Shown here: positions 7,021-13,973 of the stretch, piece by piece | Position numbering within the stretch: position 1 is the stretch's first letter | How the letters are laid out: every line of letters starts with the position of its first letter | From: Synergistaceae bacterium | GTDB taxonomy: Bacteria > Synergistota > Synergistia > Synergistales > Aminobacteriaceae | NCBI GenBank assembly: GCA_017455085.1 | Contig: JAFTBT010000098.1 | Span: forward strand, 1-16,310 | Direction: 5' to 3' | Length of the DNA: 16,310 bases | The notes under the pieces: model-generated | What the model was told of the DNA's origin: nothing | The model's input: only the letters and a program-made list of their open reading frames with translations | Database searches by the model: none | Program-made: the position numbers and the translations under genes

Positions 7021-7839
7021 TTAACCTCTCTTACGTCTTCCGCCTGTGAAAAATTGCTTGATTTTGCTGATGAAGCCTCTAGTTGCGTAGCTCTCCAGAT
7101 CCATCAACGGGACATCACGGCCTAAGAGTCTTTCTGCGATATTCAAGTATGCGTGAGCGGCAGGACTATCCAGAGTCATCGTCATAGGCTCTCCGTTGTT
7201 GGTGGCACGTATGACGCTCTCGTCTTCCGGCACTACACCGATCAAGTCAATAGACAACACATCAAGAATGTCATCTTTTGCGAGCATATCGCCGTCCTGC
7301 ACCATGTTCGGCCTCAGCCGGTTGATGATGAGTCTTATCGGGGACTTGCCCATACTTTCGAGCATACCGATTATTCTGTCCGCATCCCTCACTGAAGGAA
7401 TCTCCGGCGTAGTCACGACGAGTGCTTCATCCGCACCGGCAGCAGCATTCTTGAAGCCACCCTCAATGCCTGCGGGACAATCCAGTAGTACGAAGTCGAA
7501 ATCAGGCTTAAGCTCTTCGCACAGGGCTATCATCTGTTCGGGGTTCACTGCATCTTTTGTGCGTGTCTGTGCAGCAGGAAGAAGGTACAGCCCCGGGACT
7601 CTCTTATCCTTCACGAGAGCTTGAGACATCTTGCAGGTTTTCTCGATAACGTCAATGAAGTTATAGACTACTCTGTTTTCGAGACCCATAATCACGTCCA
7701 GATTACGAAGCCCCACATCTGCGTCAACAGCTACGACCTTTTTGCCGAACTTTGCGAGAGCTGCGGCTATGTTTGCTGTTGAGGTTGTTTTGCCTACCCC
7801 GCCTTTTCCTGAGGTAGTTACGATTACGCGTGCTGACAT
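7021..7839 (-). CDS. minD: MinD, membrane-associated ATPase for septum placement
   Basis: ParA/MinD-type ATPase that binds the membrane in its ATP form, recruits MinC and is released by MinE. The 272 residues begin with the deviant Walker A motif SGKGGVGKTT (10-19, signature K12 and K17). VVAVDADVGLRNLD (35-48) and the Walker B stretch FVLLDCPAGIE follow. The C-terminus FISKIKQFFTGGRRKRG is the amphipathic membrane-targeting helix with a basic end. It starts eight bases after the minC stop. The AGGAGGG that serves it lies inside the last minC codons, which suggests coupled translation. Closest family alternatives (ParA, FlhG) are ruled out by the minC/minE neighbours and the C-terminal helix. 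Confidence 0.97.
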   Translation of the reverse strand: MSARVIVTTSGKGGVGKTTSTANIAAALAKFGKKVVAVDADVGLRNLDVIMGLENRVVYNFIDVIEKTCKMSQALVKDKRVPGLYLLPAAQTRTKDAVNPEQMIALCEELKPDFDFVLLDCPAGIEGGFKNAAAGADEALVVTTPEIPSVRDADRIIGMLESMGKSPIRLIINRLRPNMVQDGDMLAKDDILDVLSIDLIGVVPEDESVIRATNNGEPMTMTLDSPAAHAYLNIAERLLGRDVPLMDLESYATRGFISKIKQFFTGGRRKRG

Positions 7840-7847
7840 ATTAGAAT

Positions 7848-8606
7848 TTATGCCCTCCTGTCATTTTTCTCTGTTGCCAAAAATTTATGTTCTCTGATAA
7901 CGGGTTCACCGTCCTCAAGGGTAATCAATACGCCTTTCTTCCAGCTTTTAGTAGTTTTCTGGTCAGCATAGCAAAGTTTATGCCCCAGCCTGACCTGCGG
8001 AGTCTCGAAGCTCCCTGCCCACACAAATACATCTTCACGCCCAAAAGCTCCTGCATGGACCACTCCCAACAATCGCCCCGCAACTATCACGCTGCCTCCC
8101 GCCTGGATCTCTGCGCCGGGATTCAGGTGTCCCCACACGAGTACGTCACCGTCTGTTTTGACGCTCTGCCCCGAACGCATGGACGTGTGTACCATTTTGA
8201 GCATACCGACATGCCTGCGCTCTTGTTCTTCGTGTTCTTCGTGGGGAATCTCTATATTCTGCACCGGCTCACTCACGCACATCCCCGCAGACGTGAACAG
8301 ATTGATGCTCTCCGGATTAGTGGACAGCCACGCGATGACATTGAGGGATTTTTCCCAGACGACACTCTGCAAAATATGCAGTATTAGGTTACGTGAACAT
8401 GTCCGGCCCTCAAAATCGAAGGCCATACCTTTACCTTCCGGAAGTTTGTAGACATCTTTGGGTATTCTGGCCAGCCAGTTCAACAGTTCCTTTTCCGTCA
8501 TGGTATCAGGGAGAATCAGCTTGATGCCGTAATGAGTTCTCTCCGGTTTAGGCTGAGTATCGATGCGGCGAATTTTGCGTAAAATGTTCAAGTTAGGTAT
8601 CTTCAT
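7848..8606 (-). CDS. minC: MinC, septum-site inhibitor of FtsZ assembly
   Basis: Division inhibitor recruited by MinD, blocking FtsZ polymer bundling away from mid-cell. It has 252 residues. The N-terminal domain (about 25-112) is divergent. An acidic, His/Glu-rich linker follows (PHEEHEEQERRH, 121-132). The C-terminal right-handed beta-helix (about 140-210) shows RSGQ (144-147), VLVWGHLNPGAEIQAGGSV and GRLLGVVHAGAFG. In most MinC proteins an arginine precedes the glycine of that last motif; here it is leucine (L180). The ATG at 8606 is preferred. An in-frame TTG at 8612 would add two residues but leaves no room for a ribosome-binding site. Even for 8606 only a weak GAAG is visible. An 86-base gap separates it from mrdA. 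Confidence 0.93.
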   Translation of the reverse strand: MKIPNLNILRKIRRIDTQPKPERTHYGIKLILPDTMTEKELLNWLARIPKDVYKLPEGKGMAFDFEGRTCSRNLILHILQSVVWEKSLNVIAWLSTNPESINLFTSAGMCVSEPVQNIEIPHEEHEEQERRHVGMLKMVHTSMRSGQSVKTDGDVLVWGHLNPGAEIQAGGSVIVAGRLLGVVHAGAFGREDVFVWAGSFETPQVRLGHKLCYADQKTTKSWKKGVLITLEDGEPVIREHKFLATEKNDRRA

Positions 8607-8644
8607 AGTCAAGTCTTCGTGTAAAAAATTTGTGTGTATGTGTA

Positions 8645-8673
8645 ATTGTTAAGTGAAAGCTGAAATTTTGCAA
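8645..8673 (-). promoter_or_regulatory. Possible sigma70-type promoter upstream of minC
   Basis: In the 86-base mrdA-minC gap, the minus strand has TTGCAA (8673-8668) and AACAAT (8650-8645), 17 bases apart. Each matches the consensus at four of six positions. The gap is AT-rich and holds nothing else I recognise. It would give minCDE-rodA and the downstream genes a transcription start of their own. Motif match only. Confidence 0.3.
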
Positions 8674-8692
8674 GTGTTAATTTTCTGTCTGG

Positions 8693-10405
8693 TTAGTGTG
8701 AGAGCAAATGAGCGAGCATTTCCCCGACCATAGGAGCAGCTACGGAGCTTCCGTGTTTTCCGTTCTCGACTACAGCAACAGCCACATACTTTGGGTTATC
8801 AGCCGGAGCGTACCCTGCAAAAAGTGCGTGGTCGTCCCCGTGAGAGTTCTGTGCAGTACCGGTCTTGCCTGCAATGCTCACACCGAATCTCCCAGCCCGT
8901 GAGCCTGTGCCTCTGCTGACGACATAATCGAGTCCTTTCTGAACGATAGCGAGCTTTGTCGGATTGATTGGTAGTGTTTCGGGTTTCTTGTAGCCTTTTT
9001 TGTGGAGGTGAGGGGTAACCATTTTCCCGCCGTTAGCGATAGCAGCATAAAACCTTGCAATCTGAATCGGAGTCATGAGCATATAGCCCTGTCCTATGGA
9101 GTAATTTACAGTGTCTCCGCTTGACCACTGTTTGCCGAATCTGCGCATCTTCCACTCAGCTCCGGCAATGTTGCCTGCACTTTCGCCGGGTATGTCGATT
9201 CCTGTAGGCTCTCCCAAGTGAAGAATCCTGCCCCACTTTATGAGCCTGTCGATTCCTGTACGAAGCCCCACCTGATAGAAGAATACATCACACGAATGCT
9301 GAAGCCCTCCCAGCACATTTAGCGAACCATGCCCCGAATGTTTCCAGCACTTGAACAGGTGAGTCCCCATCCTCAAGCCGCCCCTGCAAGCAATCATAGT
9401 AGACTGGGTAATCGTATTTTCTTCGAGGGCAGCAATCGACATGAAGGCCTTGAACGTTGACGCAGGAGGGTACACGCCGGCAATGGCCCTGTTGAGCATG
9501 GGACGCTTAGGGTCGTTCATGATGGCGTTCCATTCACGGCCGGAGACTCCCCACGCGAGGGGGTTGTTGTCATACACGGGGCATGAAGCGAGTGCGAGTA
9601 CTTCGCCTGTGTGGACATCCATAGCTACGATTGCGCCCTTCCAGTCCTTGAGGAGTTCGACCGCCAATTTTTGCGCACCCATGTCGAGCGTCAAGTGCAT
9701 GTCTTCGCCTTTTTGTGCGGGGCTTGCTCCGAGAGTGCGGACTTTTCTGCCGCGAGCGTCAACTTCTAGGGCTTCTTGGCCGGGTGATCCTCTGAGTTCG
9801 GACTCGTATGCGCGTTCGATTCCGGATTTGCCTATCAGGTCTCCGCCAACATAGCCGTCTTCGATTCTGGCCTTGAGTTCGGATTCTGATATCTCGCCGA
9901 CATAGCCGAGTACATTTGCTGCTGTAGTGCCTGCGGGGTAAGTTCTGCGCCATACGCTCATCGGGAAGAGTTCGCGGGGAAAATCATAGTCTGCAACGAG
10001 TTCGGCCATCTGGGTCATTGTGAGGTTGGGGACGATCTTCATGACTCTGTATGCGGCTGATCTCTGCTGCTTGACGGTGATGCGTAAATCGTCTGAAGTG
10101 ATGGGGATTCCGTGACGCATGAGAATCTTGCTGAGGCGTTCGAGTTTTTGGGGGGTGTTGAGGTCGAGGGGATAGCCCATGATGCAGAAAGATGTATCGT
10201 TGACGGCGAGGGGGACACCGTTACGGTCGAAGATTTCTCCGCGTGGTGCAGCGAAACGGATCATGCGTAACCTGTTTGAGTGAGCGAGCCTGATATATTT
10301 ATCGCCTTGATATATTTGGCACAAGTACAGCCCCGTAATCAGCACCAGAAATGATAATGCCATGCCGTACAGAAATAGCTTGAGTCTGCTGTCTAGAATC
10401 TCCAT
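8693..10405 (-). CDS. mrdA: Penicillin-binding protein 2, elongasome transpeptidase
   Basis: Class B PBP that cross-links the glycan strands made by RodA during side-wall synthesis. It is anchored in the inner membrane with a periplasmic active site. Its 570 residues are a little short for PBP2. Order of parts: one transmembrane helix (about 11-31), the pedestal domain with RGEIFDRNGVPLA (55-67) and GDLIGKSGIERAYE (188-201), then the transpeptidase. Active-site motifs are YPPASTFK (S316, K319), HSCD (S371-x-D373, the SxD variant usual in PBP2) and AGKTGTAQN (K514-T-G). The segment FKCWKHSGHG before SCD is also PBP2-like. GGGAG lies nine bases before the ATG. It follows mreD after a 135-base gap. 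Confidence 0.96.
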   Translation of the reverse strand: MEILDSRLKLFLYGMALSFLVLITGLYLCQIYQGDKYIRLAHSNRLRMIRFAAPRGEIFDRNGVPLAVNDTSFCIMGYPLDLNTPQKLERLSKILMRHGIPITSDDLRITVKQQRSAAYRVMKIVPNLTMTQMAELVADYDFPRELFPMSVWRRTYPAGTTAANVLGYVGEISESELKARIEDGYVGGDLIGKSGIERAYESELRGSPGQEALEVDARGRKVRTLGASPAQKGEDMHLTLDMGAQKLAVELLKDWKGAIVAMDVHTGEVLALASCPVYDNNPLAWGVSGREWNAIMNDPKRPMLNRAIAGVYPPASTFKAFMSIAALEENTITQSTMIACRGGLRMGTHLFKCWKHSGHGSLNVLGGLQHSCDVFFYQVGLRTGIDRLIKWGRILHLGEPTGIDIPGESAGNIAGAEWKMRRFGKQWSSGDTVNYSIGQGYMLMTPIQIARFYAAIANGGKMVTPHLHKKGYKKPETLPINPTKLAIVQKGLDYVVSRGTGSRAGRFGVSIAGKTGTAQNSHGDDHALFAGYAPADNPKYVAVAVVENGKHGSSVAAPMVGEMLAHLLSH

Positions 10406-10540
10406 CTATGATTTCTCCCTTGTCTACTACATCAAAAAATGCTGTGGTGTTTGCGGAAATATATGCGTGAGGGATTTATGCTGTTTATGATACTACTTTA
10501 ATGTGTGAGGCTTCACGGTTTGCACATGTGGTGTGTAGCT
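10406..10540 (-). other. Intergenic gap between mreD and mrdA
   Basis: This 135-base gap is the longest in the cell-shape cluster. It holds the distal copy of a 21-base imperfect direct repeat (10503-10523), an ACATGT palindrome between the copies, and the GGGAG ribosome-binding site of mrdA. No strong promoter or terminator hairpin was found. A weak pair on the minus strand, TTAAAG and TAAATC 17 bases apart, is not convincing. Confidence 0.6.
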
Positions 10541-10551
10541 TCACGGTTTGC
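10503..10551. repeat. Two-copy 21-base direct repeat across the mreD stop
   Basis: Copies at 10503-10523 and 10531-10551 share GTGTG and the exact core GCTTCACGGTTTGC (10510-10523 and 10538-10551), with two mismatches between them. The period is 28 bases. The proximal copy contains the last mreD codons and its TGA; the other copy is noncoding. Local duplication is the simplest explanation. Confidence 0.8.
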
Positions 10552-11029
10552 TCCTGATTTTCCGGAGATACATATACATTCCGAGTAATATCGCCGGCAA
10601 AGAATACACCTGCTGTATCAGGAAAAAATTCCACCCTACACTCCCGCCAAGTATCAGCACTGGCAATAACGGCGGCACTAACTGCGAAACCTCCATCAAC
10701 ATAAACACTATCATGCTGTTTCCCGAAGCCCTGCCCTGCGGAGGAATCATCCCCCACACCTGAATCACCGTCATCACAACTATCACATACCCCAGCGTGA
10801 AAAATCCAGGTATCCCTACCCACCGCAAGTCCCACAAAATCCCTCCGCCAAATGCTGCCCATATCGCCCACAAGTTCGACAGATCACCCACAAGATTCTG
10901 ATTCTCCCTGCCGTCATTCACCAGCAGCCTGTACACCAGACCAAGCATATACAGACTCGGAATCTGCATACCTCCTCCAGTGAAAACCGTCAACAAATCC
11001 TGCACCAGCCACAATATCACTAACGTCAT
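10541..11029 (-). CDS. mreD: MreD, rod-shape-determining membrane protein
   Basis: Small integral membrane protein of the elongasome that works with MreC. The 162 residues are strongly hydrophobic with about five membrane segments: the start MTLVILWLVQDLL, then around residues 25-40, 52-95, 105-130 and 135-158. A basic tail ends it (RKIRSKP). MreD is poorly conserved in sequence, so the call leans on length, topology and position after mreC. The ATG at 11029 overlaps the mreC stop by one base (TGATG), with GGTGA upstream. An in-frame TTG at 11032 is immediately before it. The final codons lie in a short repeated sequence. Confidence 0.88.
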   Translation of the reverse strand: MTLVILWLVQDLLTVFTGGGMQIPSLYMLGLVYRLLVNDGRENQNLVGDLSNLWAIWAAFGGGILWDLRWVGIPGFFTLGYVIVVMTVIQVWGMIPPQGRASGNSMIVFMLMEVSQLVPPLLPVLILGGSVGWNFFLIQQVYSLPAILLGMYMYLRKIRSKP

Positions 11030-11796
11030 CAATAACTCACCGTGTAGAATCCCGACATGTCCGCGCCCGGCTCCACCCTGTACGTAGAATACCCGTCAGC
11101 TCCGGCTATGGCTTCCCCTGCAATTTGTCCTATGGGCAGTCCCGGCGGCAACTGTTCCCCAATCATCGCAGTACTCACTTTCATTCCGGCCTTCACTCCA
11201 CGACCAGCAGGGATATACCGCAAAAGCACCGCTCCTGTTCCGTCTCCGCACACTACGCCCAACTCACGGGTCTCTTCGACAACAGCAGGGATCATGAATG
11301 ACGGTGATGTTATGAGTTCTGCCCACGAAGTCATAAGAGATACGGTGCTGACTCTCCCGACAAGATACCCACCGCTGAAAACAGGCAGCCCCTGCGTGAT
11401 GTTGTCATTCTCTCCGCGATCAATGCGTATCTCGCTCCACCATGACATAGGCGCACGCAGAGTCACCCTCGCAGTCCTGACCTCCTTATCCTCTGACGCA
11501 AATATCTTCTCTCCTGCGACTCGGGCAAGCTCCATACGCAGAGCAGCATTCTCATTCCGGAGTCTGATTACTTCTTCGCTGAGTCTCTCTCTGTCGTTGT
11601 ACCTAGACCGCCAGCCTAAATATATCTCCCTCAGCAAAACAGCAGGGTATTCGGGGATGAACAGCACGCTTCCCCAAAAGTCAACGATATTTTTCATGAC
11701 ACCAAGCCCAGAACTCACGCCCAGCAAAAACAGCCCCAATATCAACGCCGTCAGTCCGTGTACCCATTCACGCGCGGTACTTCTGGTGTTGTCCAT
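11029..11796 (-). CDS. mreC: MreC, periplasmic scaffold of the elongasome
   Basis: Bitopic inner-membrane protein that links MreB/MreD with PBP2 and activates the RodA-PBP2 pair. The 255 residues comprise a short cytoplasmic start, a transmembrane helix (about 13-35), a coiled coil (about 67-97, RLSEEVIRLRNENAALRMEL) and a beta-rich domain. The latter includes APMSWWSEIRIDRGENDNITQG and GYLVGRVSTVS, which match the family pattern of D-x-G-x-x-x-G-(I/V)-x-x-G and G-x-x-G-x-V. The ATG overlaps the mreB stop (TAATG), and the TGA overlaps the mreD start, the usual coupled mreBCD arrangement. Confidence 0.95.
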   Translation of the reverse strand: MDNTRSTAREWVHGLTALILGLFLLGVSSGLGVMKNIVDFWGSVLFIPEYPAVLLREIYLGWRSRYNDRERLSEEVIRLRNENAALRMELARVAGEKIFASEDKEVRTARVTLRAPMSWWSEIRIDRGENDNITQGLPVFSGGYLVGRVSTVSLMTSWAELITSPSFMIPAVVEETRELGVVCGDGTGAVLLRYIPAGRGVKAGMKVSTAMIGEQLPPGLPIGQIAGEAIAGADGYSTYRVEPGADMSGFYTVSY

Positions 11797-12851
11797 TAAC
11801 GTGAGCCGCGTTCAACGGACATCAAGACCCTGCGCATTGTGCCGAGATTGTCGAGAATCTTTCCGACTCCCAACGCTACAGAGTACAACGGCTGTTCCGC
11901 GACTATTACGGGAGTGTTGATAGCCTTCGAGAGACGCTCAGAGAATCCCCGCATAAGCGCAACCCCTCCAGTTAGGATTATGCCTCTGTCTACTACATCT
12001 TTTGCGAGTTCAGGGGGCATCTTCTCAAGTGCAACCTTCACCATGTCCTCGATTCCGGTGAATATCGGCTCCATAGCTTCACGCACCTCGATTGACGAGA
12101 CTGTATCACTTTTCGGGAGGCCTCCGGACAAATCCCGGCCCTTCACGTGCATTTCTATCTCCTCATCAAGCGGAAGAGCAGACCCGATTGTGTTCTTGAC
12201 CTCCTCAGCTGTCGACTCTCCTATCAATAGCGCGTGCCTAGCTCTCACCATCGCAATAATGGAGTTGTCCATCATTTTGCCTGCTGTCCTTAGGGAGGCA
12301 GTAACTACGATTCCGCCGAGTGATATCACGCTGACTTCGGAAGTCCCGCCGCCGATGTCTATCACCATGCAGCCGCTGGGCTTGTCGATCGGGAGTCCCA
12401 CACCCAACGCCGCACTGATAGGCTCTTCCACAACATAGGCCTCGCTTGCTCCTGCGCCTAGTGTTGCGTCAATGACTGCTTTGCGCTCGACTTCGGTAAC
12501 TTCTGCGGGAATGGAGATCACTACGCGGGGATGTACCATGAATGTGTTGCTTGAGCTGACTTTGCGGATACAGTGCCGGATGAGTTCTTGTGTCATGTCG
12601 AAATTCGCGATGACTCCTCCCTCAAGAGGCCATATAGCTTCGATTCCGTGAGGGACTTTGCCCGACATAGCTTTTGCGTCGTAACCCACAGCGATAACCT
12701 CGAAGCCCTGAGCTTTGGGGAGTCTCTTCACAGCAACAGCACTCGGCTCACTGAACACTATACCTTTATCCTTGACGTAGACGACTATGTTAGACGAGCC
12801 CAGATCTATACCTACGTCCATACCTAGAAATCCGGATATTGACTTGAACAT
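11796..12851 (-). CDS. mreB: MreB, actin-like rod-shape protein
   Basis: Bacterial actin that forms membrane-bound filaments guiding the elongation machinery. The 351 residues show the actin-fold nucleotide motifs: phosphate 1 DVGIDLGSSN (12-21), VVISIPAEVTEVER (110-123), VVEEPISAALG (140-150), phosphate 2 VIDIGGGTSEV (163-173) and the adenosine motif ILTGGVALMRG (292-302). I start it at the ATG at 12851 because MFKSISGFLGMDVGIDLG aligns with known MreB N-termini and GGAG lies 11 bases upstream. The open frame extends to a TTG at 12878, which would overlap the metallohydrolase gene by 13 bases and has no clear ribosome-binding site. A 14-base gap separates it from that gene. Confidence 0.96.
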   Translation of the reverse strand: MFKSISGFLGMDVGIDLGSSNIVVYVKDKGIVFSEPSAVAVKRLPKAQGFEVIAVGYDAKAMSGKVPHGIEAIWPLEGGVIANFDMTQELIRHCIRKVSSSNTFMVHPRVVISIPAEVTEVERKAVIDATLGAGASEAYVVEEPISAALGVGLPIDKPSGCMVIDIGGGTSEVSVISLGGIVVTASLRTAGKMMDNSIIAMVRARHALLIGESTAEEVKNTIGSALPLDEEIEMHVKGRDLSGGLPKSDTVSSIEVREAMEPIFTGIEDMVKVALEKMPPELAKDVVDRGIILTGGVALMRGFSERLSKAINTPVIVAEQPLYSVALGVGKILDNLGTMRRVLMSVERGSR

Positions 12852-12865
12852 TTGTGTGCTTGCTC

Positions 12866-13501
12866 CTATTTCGGCCAATAAGGATTCATTTCGCGCTCTG
12901 ATGCTATGGATGTGTCTGGGCCATGTCCGGGCAAAACATGCAGGCTGTCAGGAAGTGTATCGAGTCTCCGGAGTGATGCCTCAAGCTGCAGGTCATCCCC
13001 GCCCTCCAGATCAGTACGTCCCACGCTCTGGGCAAATAGTGTGTCGCCGCTGAGGAGTACGCTGTGATTCTGTGAGTCAGTTACTAGATAGCACACTCCG
13101 CCTTTCGTGTGGCCGGGAGTCTCCATAACTTTGATGGTGTAGCCGGGAAAATCTATGACTCTTCCTTCGTCTACCTCCTTGAAATCCGAAATCCCCTCGC
13201 AGTGTACGCCTAAGAGTGCCTGAAGTTTTTCCTCAGGTTTGCGGAGAGAGTGAGCATCCTTTGCGCCGATATATATGTTATTGCCGACATAGGGGACTAG
13301 TTCGTGAATGCCGGCGATGTGGTCGATGTGTCCGTGTGTCAGGAGAATCATTGTGAGCTTGAGGGATTGTGCGGTGAGGAAGTCGCGGATGTCCTGAGTG
13401 TCTCCGCCGGGGTCTACGCAGAACGCTTCGCGGGAGTCATCATCCCAGAATACATAACAGTTAGTCCATAACGCACCAACTGGAAAACGTTTATAGTTCA
13501 T
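12866..13501 (-). CDS. MBL-fold metallohydrolase, glyoxalase-II/YcbL-like
   Basis: Compact 211-residue metallo-beta-lactamase-fold hydrolase, probably cytoplasmic. Metal ligands follow the family order: THGHIDH (H56, H58, D60, H61), ETPGHTKGG (H131), SGDTLF (D153) and LPGHGPDTS (H193). GRTD after the aspartate is typical of the YcbL/GloB-like group. It is shorter than classical glyoxalase II and lacks its C-terminal helical domain, so S-lactoylglutathione hydrolysis should not be assumed. The substrate is unknown. The gene starts nine bases after dtd with AGGAT overlapping the dtd stop, and it ends just before mreB. A metallohydrolase next to rel-dtd is also common in Firmicutes. Confidence 0.9.
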   Translation of the reverse strand: MNYKRFPVGALWTNCYVFWDDDSREAFCVDPGGDTQDIRDFLTAQSLKLTMILLTHGHIDHIAGIHELVPYVGNNIYIGAKDAHSLRKPEEKLQALLGVHCEGISDFKEVDEGRVIDFPGYTIKVMETPGHTKGGVCYLVTDSQNHSVLLSGDTLFAQSVGRTDLEGGDDLQLEASLRRLDTLPDSLHVLPGHGPDTSIASEREMNPYWPK

Positions 13502-13510
13502 TGTGAAAAA

Positions 13511-13969
13511 TTATCCTTTCTGTTTGTCTGGAGAGTCTATTATAAACGTAAGAGGCCCATCATTAATAATTTCGACTTCCATATCCGCACCAAATTCTCC
13601 GGTCTGTATATTCTTCAGGCCAAGAGTACGCACTTTCTTCACGAAGTAGTTGTAGATATTTTCTGCGTGTTCAGGTTTTGCAGCGTCAGAGAATCCAGGC
13701 CGTCTTCCCTTTGCGCACGAAGCATACAGCGAAAACTGCGACACTATCAGCACTTCTCCGTCTATGTCCTGCAATGATAGGTTGATTTTCCCATTCTCGT
13801 CCTCAAAGATACGCAAGCCCGCCAATTTCTCAGCGAGCCAGTCCGCGCTATATTCTGTGTCCTCATGAGTAACTCCCACAAGCACGCACATTCCCTGGCT
13901 GATTTCCCGTTTTTCTCGGCCGTTAATGGTAACCGCCGACCTCTTCACTCTCTGAATAACTATCCTCAT
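13511..13969 (-). CDS. dtd: D-aminoacyl-tRNA deacylase
   Basis: Hydrolyses D-amino acids (notably D-Tyr) and glycine from mischarged tRNAs, a chiral proofreading step in translation. The 152 residues have typical length and both signature motifs: SQFSLYA (77-83) and NDGPLTFIID (136-145), including the Gly-cisPro pair G138-P139. The N-terminus MRIVIQRVKRSAVTI is also characteristic. It starts four bases after the rel stop, with GAGGGTGA inside the last rel codons. A rel-dtd pair is a long-known neighbour relation in Gram-positive bacteria. Confidence 0.96.
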   Translation of the reverse strand: MRIVIQRVKRSAVTINGREKREISQGMCVLVGVTHEDTEYSADWLAEKLAGLRIFEDENGKINLSLQDIDGEVLIVSQFSLYASCAKGRRPGFSDAAKPEHAENIYNYFVKKVRTLGLKNIQTGEFGADMEVEIINDGPLTFIIDSPDKQKG

Positions 13970-13973
13970 GATT

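Noticed and set aside
10503..10551. Repeat pair considered as a CRISPR remnant
   Set aside because: Only two imperfect copies, an eight-base spacer, and overlap with a coding end; no cas genes in the window.
10485..10871. Second minus-strand frame overlapping mreD (128 codons)
   Set aside because: It is out of frame with mreD, which has membrane topology and coupling to mreC. The shifted frame is Gly/Asp/Ser-rich without a domain.
11057..11920. Long open frame on the plus strand (287 codons) opposite mreC and the end of mreB
   Set aside because: It lies entirely antisense to two strong family matches, has low-complexity Ser/Pro/Arg-rich composition and no recognisable domain or good ribosome-binding site.
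12852..12878. MreB start at the upstream TTG
   Set aside because: It would add nine residues not seen in MreB proteins, overlap the previous gene, and lacks a ribosome-binding site; the ATG at 12851 fits better.
12866..13501. Metallohydrolase as true glyoxalase II or as a beta-lactamase
   Set aside because: It lacks the glyoxalase II C-terminal domain and has no signal peptide. The fold is certain but the substrate is not, so no gene symbol was given.
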